Assembly (NCBI RefSeq): GCF_003544875.1
Contig: NZ_CP032093.1
Location: 744,001 to 808,000, forward strand
DNA from: Vibrio alfacsensis
Lineage (GTDB): Bacteria > Pseudomonadota > Gammaproteobacteria > Enterobacterales > Vibrionaceae
DNA length: 64,000 nt
Direction: 5' to 3'
Below, one piece after another: positions 12,031 to 23,975 of the stretch. The position numbers were made by a program, and so were the translations under genes. Each line of letters begins with the position of its first letter. Position 1 is the stretch's first letter. The notes under the pieces are model-generated. The model did not search any database and was not told the DNA's origin. It was given only the letters and a program-made list of their open reading frames with translations.

Positions 12031-12233
12031 ATGCCATATGAAAACTACTATTCATTAATAGAAGAGAGAATCAAATCAGCGAATAGTTTAGAGAACTTAA
12101 TTATAAGAAAAAGCGGATTAACATTGGGCATGGTGGTTTGCCAGTGAAAATACTTGACGGAAAAATTTCCTATTATACATATAACCAGTCTTCACCTCGC
12201 TTTAAAAGTAAAAGAAAATTAAATGGAGTTTAA
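12031..12233 (+). pseudogene. Small hypothetical protein, frameshifted
   Basis: The ATG at 12031 opens 38 codons (MPYENYYSLIEERIK...) that stop at 12147. A +1 shifted frame around 12115-12135 continues with GGLPVKILDGKISYYTYN and stops at 12233, giving about 67 residues overall. The two parts read smoothly as one protein and the break is close to short A/G runs, as elsewhere here. I recognise no family. No clear ribosome site. It could be a degraded gene fragment. Confidence 0.3.
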
Positions 12234-12300
12234 GTTTGGCAGTGCTTTGATTTTTATTAAATTCATCATACACTCACATGAGTAAAATTTATACAATAAA

Positions 12301-12366
12301 AATTCTAATGTGAGAATTTTCTGATATTGCCAAAATTCAAATGTGAGAATTTTCTGATATTGCCAA
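12301..12366. repeat. 33-bp direct tandem duplication with internal palindrome (operator candidate)
   Basis: Two adjacent 33-bp copies differ at one position. The first copy contains AATTCTaatgtgAGAATT, an inverted repeat of 6-bp arms with a 6-bp spacer; the second has AATTCA in the left arm. They lie about 90-150 bases upstream of the acfD-like start, a position suited to a regulator-binding site. Binding by any protein is inference. Confidence 0.6.
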
Positions 12367-12454
12367 GATTTATAATTTGTGTAATTTTTATCGATTGCTG
12401 TAATGGGGATAATCTCATTATAGTAAAATAAAAGTAATTTATTTTGGTAATTTT

Positions 12455-15400
12455 ATGCATAAAAATTGTTCTTAGCCTCTATGGTTTCTATGGCCATTAC
12501 GGGCTGTAATGAGACAACCATCAGTGAAACAAATTTAGCACCAGTCGTTGATAACATCCCGCCACTGACGGTAGGGAAAGACCAAGATTTTTCTTTTGCT
12601 ATTAAGGCCGAAGATTCTGAAAACCTTAGTTATAGGCTAGATGAACGCGCGCCTGATTGGATAAATATTGATTCAAACACAGGTGTATTATCTGTAGATT
12701 CAAGCCAATCAGTCGAGGGATTATATTTTTAATGTTCTTGTTTCTGATGGCATCAACGTGGTCGCTCGAACAATAAAACTGACCGTTCTTGGCGCTACAG
12801 ACACAGATAACACTTTGCCAGTCATTGCACCAATCCAAATGCTGACTGCACGTACTCACTACCCACTCAATTATTTAGTATCCGCAGCTGATGCAGATGG
12901 TGACATTATCACATTTGCATTACTTGATAGCCCTGAATGGGTGAACATTAACCCAGAAACTGGCATGTTAACAGTTGTGGCTAAGCCAGGGCATGAGCGT
13001 GAAGATGCTTACCTATTTAAAGTGCAAGTGAGCGACGGTAAAGGGTACTCTGAAAGTTCAATTTCACTGAAAGTGGTCTATGCAGAAGCACCAGAAGTAC
13101 CTGAATTTAGTAACAGTTTACCGAATGTAACAAATATCCCAGCCCTGCGCATCGAATCTAATAAAACAATAAGTCATCGTGTTATTGCAACCGATGCGGA
13201 TGAGCACACTCTTACATTTAGCATTCAAGATAAACCGCATTGGGTCTCAATTAATGCTTTGTCTGGATTAATAAAAGTAGAACCTGAAGACGTCCATATT
13301 GGAACGCATAATTTTAGTGTCATTGTTACGGACGGCTATAATGATATTGTAAAACCATTGCAAATCGAAGTAACGGAAGAAGAAGAAGCTCCAAAGCCTC
13401 AGAATGCTCCGCTTGTTCAGGATATCCCTCAATTAACAGTAAAAATTGGCCAAGAAAAGACTTATCGAGTTCGTGCGTATGATAAAGATGGAGATATCCT
13501 TTCGTATGAAATTTTGAATAAACCAAGTTGGCTTTTTATTGACCATAATATTGGGCTTATTATTGCGTCTCCTGACAATAAAAATTATATCGGCTCTCAC
13601 GAATTTGTATTAGTAGTGAGTGACGGTTATACAAAGGTGACAAAATCAATCAATATCTCTGTTGAAGAGGCTGATGCCCCTGTATTGCCTGAAAACAAGC
13701 CTCCCGTCATAGAAGTGATCCCAGATATTCTAATGAAAGCCGAGCATTCAGCATCACATCGTGTAACAGCAAGTGACGAAGATGGTGATACGCTCATTTA
13801 TTCAATGGGAACCCCAAAAAGTTGGATTGCTATTCACCCACGATCTGGAATGATGTCATTTAATCCTACATTAATTGATGTAGGTGCACACGATCTCACT
13901 GTACAGGTTAATGATGGCAAAGATACCGTAAGTAAAGCATTCTCATTGACTGTAGAGCGCCCTTCATTAGTACCTGATGATAATGAAGCTCCTGTTGTTG
14001 CACCAATTGCCAAGATTGATGCGATTGCAGGGCAAATCTTTGCGTATCGTGTACAAGCGAGCGACATTGATGGCGACGCCATATCGTATGCTCTTATTGA
14101 AGCACCAAGCTGGGTAACTATTGATGCGGAAGGTATCATGGATATTACTCCAGAGACCTCTATAAGTGGAAACTTTACATTTAAAGTGGTAGTTTCTGAT
14201 GGCGATCTTACAACAGAAACTGGCGTGACAATCACCGTACGAGAAGCGTCAGCACCTGTGCCTGTAAAATACCACGCTAACTTGTTGATCTCAGGCAAGC
14301 GAGTGAGTGGTGATGTGGAATGTAATAATGATGATTTATCTGATGGCAAGTTCATTGTCGATGAAACTGAATTCGTCAGTTGCCATTTTGGCGCAGTCCA
14401 TCTTGGTGATTTAGAACCTAAAAAATACACAGGTACAGGTGAGCGTCCAGATATAACAACCGTAAACTTCAACCTTGATGAATATCATGGAATAAACACG
14501 GAAAATGCAACGAAAGTACTGCAATCGATTAGTACATGCTCGAGTCTTGAAAATATTTGTTTAAGTTCATTTGATAGCATTGATATAGAAACAGTTTTTA
14601 CTAATTTAGAAAATAACTCTCTTGTTGATGAGTTTGTTGCAGCCAAATCTGAAGAAGCCACTGATTCAATTGATAAAGCGCCTAGCTCACATGTGGATAC
14701 TGCTATTGTGCCAGTTATTTCTCCAGGTGGTTCGAGCGATCTTAACGCTGGCTTTGTTTCATCAAGCGCAGAAGAAAGCTTGACATACAAGCCGAGTTTA
14801 GAATCACAAGTCCTAACAACAAGCGTACTGACTGACCATCGCGGTATTCCCCTTAGTGGTGTGAGCTATTTTTCAAACAGTGCTCGTGGCATCACTAATG
14901 ATAGTGGTGAACTGGAGTATCGTTGGGGTGAAACGATTACATTTGGCATTGAAACTTTCACCTTTGGCTCTGTCAAAGGTAATCAAGTTAAATATAAGCT
15001 AACTGATGTCACGAACAATGACGTTAAGAAAGACAACATACAAGCACTTATTGAGCGCTATGCCACGGTAGGCGATGGGATTATCCTTGTTGGTCAAGAT
15101 GTCCATGATACGTTTTCATTGTACCCAAATGTGATTAACGAGATCATCAACCTAAGCCTTCCAAATGGTGGCTTACTTGAAGGTACGGATTTCTCATTAC
15201 CGAGAGAGTTTGATTTACAATTTGAACAAGGTCTAGCTCAAACGATAGATCAAGCACTTAATAAAAACACTTTCTCGCTCAATCGTATCCATACATATTC
15301 ATCTCCAAATGATGAGACTTACGTTTCAGATTCACTCAATGAAATTTTTGAACGTGTACGTTCTTTTCACGTGTTTAACGATAACTATGGTTACTACGGT

Positions 15401-18400
15401 GCGACGGGTCATACACGAGGTATGCGTACCTTAAATATGTCTAACCGAGCATTTCCAGTTATGATGCCTCGTAATGACATTAACCGCTTGATTCCATTTG
15501 GGGAGCAGCAAGCATGGACGCGAGATGGCAAACCTTACATTGCTGAACATGCTTCGATTGAAATGCCACCTATTCCGGTTGTATCAAGTGATAACGCTAC
15601 CTACGGTTTTCCATTTGTCACGGCAGGAGAAATTGGTGCAGGTAAAGTGGTCTTCATGGGCAATAGTATGTACCCGTCCATTTTATCCTGTCCTGATAAT
15701 TACTGGGCAAATGGTTATGGGGAACTGACACCGAATAGTCAATCAAAAGTGTGCGTATCTTCAGTTACAACTGAAGATGGTCGTTACGATAATGGTGACA
15801 TGAAGCAATTTTTATCAATTTATTTGATTGGTTTTCAACACAACCAAACAAGAATATTGGTACAAATATTAGCCATGGAATGATTGAAGTAGCGAATGTT
15901 CACCATGGTTACCGCTACCCATTTTCATTAGTGATGCGTATGGTTTTCATCGGTAACCAAATTAGAATCTGGCGGTTACGACAATATCGAACCAGATAGC
16001 ATGCCCATTTTGATCATGCAAGGTTATGAAATTAATGAATTAGCTGAAAATAATACAGCAAATATTAATAAGCCGACACTTACCCCTGAAGACATTACTG
16101 CATTAATTAAGTACATCGATGCTGGCGGGAATGTTCTTTTTATGGACGCTATTTCTGAGGTTAATCCAGAACCCATTGGTCGCCTTGCGGACTCTGCGGG
16201 GGTTTCACTAGGGGGACAGAATGTCACTCCTACCGACGATAGTCATTGTGATCCAGGTAGTAAGTACTGTAACCGAAACCCTAGCACAAACACTAAACAA
16301 GCTCTATCAGTAGTAACACTGCATCGTTTTGATGATTTGCCAGGTGGAAAACCACCATTCACAGTAATGCCTGATGGCTCCGTAGAATGGGCGCCACCTG
16401 CAGATATGCCACCTCTACATATTCCTATGTATGAAGTGCTCAATTCTGATGGGACTAAAGTAAAACGCCCGGCCCTCATTCGAGTGAACAATGAAGCAGA
16501 GCGTCAAGCTGCAATAGAAGAACTTCAAACGGCATTTGAGGGGACACCGGTATGTTCGAACGAATATGAGTACGAGTTTAACTGTATTGAAACTCGTTCC
16601 GGAACAGGGATTTTCGAACGTGGGTATGGCCGTCCAGACTTTGCTCGCTATAATGTTGATGTTAAGAGCATGATTAAAGCTGCGAATATTGGTGGAAATG
16701 TTCAAAAGCTACTTGATCATGAACTCTACTACCGAACAAAGGGTTCAAAAGGTTTCCGTTTACCGACTGTAGAGTTAAATCAAACTTACGATAACTTATC
16801 AGTATGGCTATGGAACGATAACCAGTATGCCTTTGATGCGGAAGTACAAGATGAACTGGGATTCGAAACATTAGTAACTTACCTGAACTGTTATACTAAC
16901 GATGCTCACGGTAGTGGGGCCTCATGTCCGGATGAGTACCGAACGATGCTGGTCTCGAATGGAATGCTTCATGAGAATGGCGAGTTAAACCCTAGTTACC
17001 CATTAAACTATATGGAGAAGCCATTAACCCGTATTATGTTGGGCCGTTCATTCTGGGATTACGACATTAAAGTTGACACTATACAATACCCAACGCGTCC
17101 GAACGCAGCCGGTACTAGTGCCAGCGTAGAGATCGAAACTCAAGGCAACGCCGTTCACTACTCAGCAGGTAATATGCAATCAACGGGGCTGTGGGCTAAG
17201 CAGCTAGAAGAAGTAACTATTACTGATGGTGTACCTGCAACGGTTACAGTAATGTTGGCTGACGATTTAACGGGCCGTCCTCAACATGAAACAAACTTAA
17301 ATCGTCCACCTCGAATGCAAATGTCATTTGATCATGACGGCATCCGAACGGTCATAAAAGTACCTTATGGTGGTTTGATTTATATCCAGCCCCTCTCAAC
17401 CACGGATGAAAGAGCAGTCTTTAATTTTGATAACGTTGTTAAAGCGGCTTATTACAAGGATGGAGCTTGGGTCACAACTCCGAGCGAAGCGGGGGCTCAG
17501 ATTGCGGAGATTGATACTGGCTCATTCGTTTATACAACACCAGTAAACAATGTTAAGTCTATCGATATTGTTAAATTTAATGTAGATATGAATCGATTTG
17601 CTGACGCTGCAAGTGACTTTTATGGTCGTGACGAAGTAACAGATACAGGTTCACATCGCCGCTTTACTTACGATACGCTTGATGGTTTTAGACATCGTTT
17701 CGTAAATGATGTGCAAATATCAATTGGTGCTGCTCATAGCGGTTACCCTATTATGGCCTCAGGATTTAATGTGAACGGAAGTAATGTACCGACAAATGCA
17801 GTAGATGATTGGTTATTGTGGCATGAAGTGGGTCATAACCTTGCAACTGCACCATTTACAGTTAATGGTTCTACCGAAGTCACTAACAATATCCTAGCGC
17901 TATACATGCAGGAGCTTGACGGGCGTAACGCAAATCCGCAAATGGACCGTATTAGTTATGACATTCAGAAAGCCCCGGCTTGGCTAGCAGCAAATGAAGG
18001 TCATGGGTGGGCGCACGGAGACGCTGGTATTCGTCTCGTCATGTTTGGACAGTTGAAAATTTGGGCTGAAAGCCACTTTGATATCAACAACTGGTATGCA
18101 GAGGGTGATGAGAAACCAACCGTTTATGGTAATGACCAAGGCTGGAACCTGTTTAAACTGATGCATCGAAAGGCTCGTGGTGATGTGCAAGGCGATTCAG
18201 GTGTTAATCACTGTAATACTGCAGAAAGTGGATTCTCAGATGCAGATCAATTGATGATTTGTGCATCGTATGCCTCTGGCTATGACTTAACGGATTTCTT
18301 TACTAAGTGGAACGTAGGCGAATCGTCATCGACTACACCTGAAGGTGAGAAAGTTTACAGTGGTGGTATTTCAGCCGCAGCAAAATCTTATGTTGCAAGA

Positions 18401-18469
18401 CTCGATCTACCAATGCCTAAACAGAGCCCGCTGTTAGTTAATGCTCTGCCTAAACAAGAAGAAAACTAA
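12455..18469 (+). CDS. acfD: AcfD/SslE-family lipoprotein, M60-type metallopeptidase (putative mucinase), frameshifted
   Basis: Joined over one-base shifts near 12462 (A run), 12727 (GGG), 15815 (T run) and 15935, it gives about 2005 residues, longer than V. cholerae AcfD and E. coli SslE/YghJ (about 1500). The N-terminus is a lipoprotein signal (LFLASMVSMAITGC). Six Ig/cadherin-like repeats follow (12540-14260), each with a D-x-DGD-like loop, a P-x-W-x-x-I motif and a closing VxDG. Then come the AcfD core (VKYHANLLISGKRVSGDVEC onward) and a C-terminal M60 domain with HEVGH at 17822-17836 and a Glu 14 residues after the second His, matching HEXXH-X(8-28)-E. Relatives are secreted by type II secretion and degrade mucins. 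In V. cholerae acfD belongs to the ToxT-controlled colonization genes. A strong terminator follows. Confidence 0.8.
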
Positions 18470-18502
18470 GATAGAACGTTAGTTTAATTTTATAATAAAC
18501 CT

Positions 18503-18538
18503 AAGCCACTAAGTCTATACCCATAGGCGTAGTGGCTT
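18503..18538 (+). terminator. Rho-independent terminator after acfD-like gene
   Basis: A 9-bp stem AAGCCACTA / TAGTGGCTT is followed by TTATTATT, 33 bases after the stop codon at 18469. Confidence 0.75.
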
Positions 18539-18559
18539 TTATTATTTGTATAAGTAATC

Positions 18560-19170
18560 AATATAAGTGGCCCAGATTTTCTGGCATCTGGCGTGAATTT
18601 AAAGCTAAAGTGGCACTTGCTGCCGTTAAAATGACAAAACTATCGCTGAGTTAGCACAGAAGTGAAACTTGTACGCTAACCAAATCTCAACTTAGGAAAA
18701 GAGCGACTGTCACCTACAAGGCGTATCAGGTTTATATCTACCTGTTACGTGATTGAAGTTAGTTACCTGAACTAAGCTTGAGCAATTGCTATCACTTACG
18801 TTCCGATGGCTAAAGGACTTCTGTGCTTGATTCCCACTATTGCCTGGTATGCCAGTAAGGTATTGGGCGCCTATCAAACACCATGGATACAAGTTTTTGT
18901 ATCGAGGCTTTTGAAGAACTACGGTTCACCCGATATCTTTAACTCCGCTCAGGCAAGACAGTCGGAAGTTTAGCGGTACTGAGTTCGTACAGAAGTTGCT
19001 AGACCAGAATATACGGTTCAGCATTGACGGAAAAGGTCGTTGGGTCGATAATATTTTATCGAACGATTGTGGTGAGGTCTGAAATATGAGGAAGTTTACT
19101 TAAAATCTTATACCACGCCCCGTGAAGCAGAGCTTGAAATCGGTCAGCACTATATGGCGTTATCAAATAG
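18560..19170 (+). mobile_element. Degraded IS3-family element (orfA/orfB remnants)
   Basis: Broken frames translate to IS3 pieces: EFKAKVALAAVK, IAELAQK and ANQIST from orfA (18585-18690), then orfB catalytic-core pieces: SPDIFNS (about 18926-18948), KGRWVDNIFIERLW (19033-19075), SLKYEEVYLKSYTTPREA and ELEIGQ (19077-19150). Several indels and internal deletions separate them, so it cannot encode transposase. No convincing terminal repeats were found. It lies just past the acfD terminator, at the border of the surface-factor module. Confidence 0.75.
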
Positions 19171-19280
19171 GTTAACTTTACACTGACAATACATGTTAGA
19201 TAGGTTCTTAGTCACTATATTTTCGCTTTAGTGAACATATATTAAGTTAATTACCTAATGCCTTAGGGTAGTATTGAATC

Positions 19281-19301
19281 AAGGAGGGATATACCCTCCT
19301 T
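19281..19301. terminator. Hairpin terminator downstream of pnuC
   Basis: An 8-bp perfect stem AAGGAGGG / CCCTCCTT with a 5-base loop lies 40 bases beyond the pnuC stop on the minus strand. The T-tract is weak. Confidence 0.5.
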
Positions 19302-19339
19302 ATCTTGTTACTATTTTGATGTTAGGCAGTCACGATACA

Positions 19340-19994
19340 TTACTGCATTATTAATTTTTTCTCACAATTGTGTTTCGCACTACGTGCCCAAGCTTTTGCT
19401 CCATTTGCTGCTATGAACATTAGAATCGTATATTGAACCGACATAACATACACACCTTGAGCTGTGTAAATACCAACACTGACAATGTTAATAGCAAGCC
19501 ATAGTATCCAGTTTTCAACATATTTACGTGTCATCAAGATTTGAGCAATCACTGAAAGGACAGTTATGGTTGCATCCCAAAAAGGGAACGCAGCAGGCTC
19601 TAACACAGGATCCGCTAGATTTACTCCAAATAAATTCAGTGTATCTACAGAGATTTTTGCCAACGCGAAGAAGAATGGCTCTATATAAATAGTCAACATC
19701 GCGATCGCTACCGTACACCCTAAGCCAATCTTAATAATTTTCTGTTTGCTCAACCAACGAACTTCAAGGGGTTCTCCTTGTGAATTCGGTTTACTCCATG
19801 CATACCAACCATAAATGTTAGCGCCAAAAAAGAACAGTTGTAGTAATAACAATCCGTACAATTGAATTTGAAAAATATAATAGCAAAAGTGTCACATTCA
19901 GGAGACCAAAGAGGTAATTGATAGTCTTCTCTTGACTCGCAAACAAAATACAGAGTAATCCGAAAATCGTACCAAAGAATTCAATCCAACTCAT
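19340..19994 (-). CDS. pnuC: PnuC-type nicotinamide riboside/mononucleotide transporter, frameshifted
   Basis: The ATG at 19994 (MSWIEFFGTIF) follows a strong GGAGGG site at 8-base spacing, better than the ATG five codons upstream. One T is missing from a T run near 19868-19872. Joined, the protein is about 218 residues with around seven hydrophobic helices, the aromatic NIYGWYAW motif and the C-terminal EN-x-x-W-x-x-x-x-I segment typical of PnuC. It takes up NAD+ precursors across the inner membrane. It stands alone between two mobile-element relics. No riboswitch was recognised upstream. Confidence 0.8.
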
Positions 19995-20009
19995 TGCATA
20001 TCCCTCCAA

Positions 20010-20384
20010 TTGGAATATTAATTAGGTATTATTTATGTCTAACAGGGTATATAGATCCATGATGATTTCCTTTATTACTTTTGTCTAGGATATAAATTAT
20101 ATTAACGTGTCAGATATGGTTAAGAGCGGACATTTGTCCCACAATTAGAGATCGAAGTCATAAATCAGAACAATACTTGCCTTAAGTAAAACTACTAAAA
20201 ATATAAATTTGAATAAGGCGATAGATCATTACGGGTTGTAAGGCTCTATTTTCTAAATCAGGGGTAATCCAAGATCTTAGTAACTAAGTTTATTTTAAGT
20301 TTATTTAAATGCTTAGACAAAACTGATGAATGTTGTAGTCATGACTGAATTGATGAGCTCCATCACGCTTGTCTTGGTCTTTCT
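20010..20384. other. Non-coding AT-rich stretch
   Basis: The 375 bases between pnuC and the next small gene show no plausible coding frame in any reading direction. They presumably carry the pnuC promoter near 20020-20100, but no confident -35/-10 pair was chosen. Confidence 0.5.
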
Positions 20385-20654
20385 TTAATCGATTTTGTGA
20401 TTTAACGGTTCAAAAGTCAAAGTTTCAGAAAAATCACCTGACATAATTATATTTAACAAGTGTGGAATTCCTTTGTATTTAATCTTTAATTGTGATGTTT
20501 TATTTTTATTCTTTGTTAGAAAGAATAGTAATGTAGGAGTGCTTTTTATCCATATTTTGCTTATCGGACTAATCCGTTCTAGCATCTCTACTTCATGAAC
20601 ATCTACCTCAAGAGTGTGGCCACATCGAAAGGTAATTTTAGCTCTAGCTGTCAA
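20385..20654 (-). CDS. Hypothetical protein, 89 aa
   Basis: It starts at a TTG preceded by GAGGT at suitable spacing (minus strand). The sequence (RAKITFRCGHTLEVDVHEVE...) has a charged, mixed alpha/beta composition that looks coding. No membrane helix or signal peptide is evident. I recognise no family. It is very AT-rich like its neighbours and lies between mobile-element relics, so it is probably acquired. Confidence 0.45.
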   Translation of the reverse strand: MTARAKITFRCGHTLEVDVHEVEMLERISPISKIWIKSTPTLLFFLTKNKNKTSQLKIKYKGIPHLLNIIMSGDFSETLTFEPLNHKID

Positions 20655-20741
20655 AACTCTACCTCTGTATAAAGAAACTTTACAATTATTTATTATTCCA
20701 CTGAATGTTATATTATAAAGTGTTAATGCGAAATTAGATGC

Positions 20742-20774
20742 ATAATATATTTTAGTAAAGATAAAATATATTAT
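20742..20774. repeat. Perfect 13-bp AT-only inverted repeat
   Basis: ATAATATATTTTA and TAAAATATATTAT flank the 7-base spacer GTAAAGA. It lies about 90 bases past the end of the small lipoprotein gene on the minus strand and upstream of the 89-aa gene. It could be a terminator-like structure or a protein-binding site. Confidence 0.5.
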
Positions 20775-20859
20775 CTTGCTGATTCACTCATAACCATCGA
20801 AAGTGTCAGGTGCCAATATGTAAACATTTTTCTTCCATAACAAATGTATCATGTATTGT

Positions 20860-21102
20860 TTACACACTGTATAACAAAAGCTCCCTACCATTATTATGGG
20901 GTTTTCTCATAATCAATATCGGTATATCTCCATCAAAGCATTCAATATTTTCTAGAGAAAATTCGTCATTGTTAGAGTTGATAAATATGGTTTTATAAAT
21001 AATTTTATTATCAACATCAATACTTTTTGATGGTTTTGATGCTGACGAACATCCAAACAAATAAATTATGGTACATCCCAAAGTTATAATTATTTTCTGC
21101 AT
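20860..21102 (-). CDS. Small putative lipoprotein, 80 aa
   Basis: Starting at the internal Met (minus strand, 21102), the product has a lipoprotein signal MQKIIITLGCTIIYLFGC with lipobox LFGC, followed by Ser/Lys-rich and then acidic sequence. The frame extends 16 codons further upstream, but the internal start places the signal peptide at the N-terminus. No family recognised. It is probably exported and lipid-anchored. Confidence 0.5.
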   Translation of the reverse strand: MQKIIITLGCTIIYLFGCSSASKPSKSIDVDNKIIYKTIFINSNNDEFSLENIECFDGDIPILIMRKPHNNGRELLLYSV

Positions 21103-21501
21103 TTTTCTAGGTAAATTAAAACAACTAAACCATCCGATTGCTATGATCAAGCTTAGGCGAGACGCACTTTTCTCAAATAATTGAAAAATTACACCTTAAT
21201 TAAATTGAATGACTTATGCATGTCGCTATGAACTTGATAAATGCTTATGTGAAATTTTAGCTCTCTAGTATGTATCCAACTACTCCTCCAAGTATAACCG
21301 ATATAATGACTACACATAGCAATACTTGTTACTGTGTTCATTAATAAAACTAATAAACAGGCGATAGAAATTCATTTACTACCCCATTATGACTAACAAT
21401 AGCATCATCCTATAACAACTGTTGAAATAAATAAGGATAATTAAAATTGATAATAAATTTTAACCTAAAAATAGTATAAATTGAAAACACCAAATTCAGC
21501 A
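21103..21501. other. Non-coding AT-rich stretch
   Basis: About 400 bases between the small lipoprotein and the receiver-like fragment. No convincing frame, hairpin or repeat was seen. Confidence 0.5.
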
Positions 21502-21849
21502 TTATGCATAGATAGAGTAGTTCAAGCTATATCCAAGTTTAGAAGTGTTCCCATCGATGTTTTTATTATTCATCCCCGACTCTAATGATATCCTATTTCG
21601 TTCGCAGTAACTAATAGGAAGATTAAAACATAGGAATTCATTTAGCTGCTTACCATTAAATGGCTTTGGTAAAATCTGATGAGAGTTTACATTTTGATTT
21701 AGAATAAACCACCTATTAGTCATCAAGGCATCATCGCTACCAATGACTAGCATTGTTATACTTAGCATTCTGTCAATAGAGTTGATTACATCTAGAATTC
21801 CAGACAAAGAATTCGAACTATTTATTGATAAATCAACCCTAGCATCCAA
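21502..21849 (-). pseudogene. Receiver-like (REC) response-regulator fragment
   Basis: The frame contains MLVIGSDDALMTNRW and then QILPKPFNGKQLNEFL, resembling the beta4 strand and the conserved Lys-Pro-Phe region of a receiver domain. Just upstream in the same frame is GHIAIIDLDARVDLS, which could be the phospho-acceptor strand, but that part has no start codon and ends at an in-frame stop near 21970. The fragment is therefore probably the remains of a longer regulator. It faces the IS5 relic. It may be related to the divergent receiver-like segment of the VieA-like protein; this is untested. Confidence 0.35.
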
Positions 21850-21969
21850 ATCAATAATAGCTATATGTCCATATTCTCTAACAAAGTTTCCAACTTTAAC
21901 AGGATATATATCACTTCTATTATTGCATTGAATTACCGACTTTATTTCACTATACGGTTCATGGTGCTT

Positions 21970-22299
21970 TTAATGAAGCTCCTGATAGGTTCAAATTGGC
22001 TAATTACCATTGCTAACATAAATTAAACAAGATTGAGTTGAAAGTAATAAATTAGACATTAAAGATTAAAAATTATCAATATCAGATAATTCCTACAGAT
22101 TGTGGGCAAGTAAGATACATTTACTTAAACAATCAGAGGTTATGTAATATTAGGTCATAACTCCCACGTAGTGATATCCAAGTCTTTTCCTAATTCGAGT
22201 GCATAGCTAGGAATTTCAATAATAGTTGTTACTTCGTTTTACAAGAATTGTTGTTCACTAAAACACTAACTCGATGATTACGATATGTATGGATTGCCT
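21970..22299. other. Non-coding AT-rich stretch
   Basis: No credible coding frame, hairpin or repeat was seen between the receiver-like fragment and the IS5 relic. Confidence 0.45.
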
Positions 22300-22790
22300 A
22301 AGAGCCGATCCCCAAAGGGATTTATTCTAAGCAATGAGGCCACAAGCAAAATGCAGCATGGCCTCGTTCTTTTCCCAACGAACAAGCAATCTACGATAAC
22401 GGTTTGCCAGCTGTGGGTTCTTACTTATTTTTTGAACCAGCTAAAGGCGCTTTAGTTGGGCAGTTATCCATTGATATCGAACGCCAATCAACACCCTCGT
22501 AAATCAGGCCATTTCACCAAAGTCGCTCAAAGATACCTGCATCTCGTCACTCTAGAAAACGACGATGTGCAGAGCTAGATGTACAAATACCGGTCGCATT
22601 TAGCGCATTCTACGGACAACCTGTTGTGAGAACAAAAAGAATGCTGTTCATGGCATGACGATTATCGACTCTCTTTCGATGTGTACCGAGTGGATGGTTA
22701 GTCTTGTGGATAGGCTGAAGAGGCTCAATTTTTACTTAAAGAGTATCAGAGATTAGGTATTGTGTTGAACTCATTTACAGTATTTTCAAT
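22300..22790 (-). mobile_element. IS5-family transposase relic, internally deleted
   Basis: On the minus strand the N-terminal part of an IS5-type transposase is readable (MNSILFVLTTGC, then WNALNATGICTSSSAHRRF and SMDNCPTKAPLAG; about 22450-22640). This is joined directly to the C-terminus (KNPQLANRYRRLLVRWEKNEA, MLHFACGLIA, stop at 22327). The catalytic middle is missing, and at least one shift and one premature stop are present. Exact element ends were not found. Confidence 0.7.
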
Positions 22791-22809
22791 AGGGGGTTGA
22801 TTTAACTCA

Positions 22810-22812
22810 GAC
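22810..22812. repeat. IS3 target-site duplication, left copy (GAC)
   Basis: GAC directly abuts the left inverted repeat and recurs at 24040-24042 after the right inverted repeat. Confidence 0.75.
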
Positions 22813-22820
22813 TGTAGTGG

Positions 22821-23660
<840 letters not shown>

Positions 23661-23668
23661 TTGGTCAA

Positions 23669-23975
23669 TCAGCGTGTACGTTCGAGTTCGTCCGACATTA
23701 AGAGAGCTGTGGCCTTTTTTAGAATAGACTTCTCTCGCTCCAAACGGCTAATGCGGGCTTCAAGCTCTTGAATTTTTTGCTGCTCAGGCGTCAATGCTTT
23801 AGAAGTAGGAGTTATCCCGTTACGCTCAGATTTTAACTGCTCAACCCAACGGCGTAAGACAGTTTGTCCCACATCAACAGCTCTACTCGCTTCTAAAACA
23901 GTAATTCTGGTCAAGCACTAAGCTTGCAGCTTCTTGCTTGAACTCTGGACTAAATGTACGACGAACTCTGGTCAT
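23669..23975 (-). pseudogene. IS3-family OrfA (HTH protein), frameshifted
   Basis: The ATG at 23975 begins MTRVRRTFSPEFKQEAASLV; a shift near 23915-23930 (in GTTTTAG) moves to the frame EASRAVDVGQTVLRRWVEQL. A leucine-zipper-like stretch (QELEARISRLEREKSILKKA) follows. This is the usual IS3 OrfA layout of HTH followed by zipper. About 100 residues when joined. Confidence 0.8.

Larger units (their letters stand above)
11899..12454. other. AT-rich intergenic region upstream of the acfD-like gene
   Basis: The 555 bases between the VieA-like gene and the AcfD-type lipoprotein hold one possible small frameshifted gene (12031-12233) and a 33-bp tandem duplication (12301-12366). No clear terminator for the two-component operon is visible. 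A canonical -35/-10 pair for the downstream gene could not be singled out because the stretch is so AT-rich. Confidence 0.6.

Noticed and set aside
13834..14472. A 212-codon open frame antisense to the acfD-like gene
   Set aside because: It lies entirely opposite strong Ig-repeat coding sequence, has Ser/Thr/Pro-rich composition typical of reverse-frame shadows, and no ribosome site.
19995..20110. Riboswitch upstream of pnuC
   Set aside because: No conserved TPP- or NAD-type core was recognised in the leader.
19300..22300. Integron attC or superintegron cassette array
   Set aside because: Small AT-rich genes of unknown function suggested cassettes, but no VCR/attC-like paired repeats separate them.
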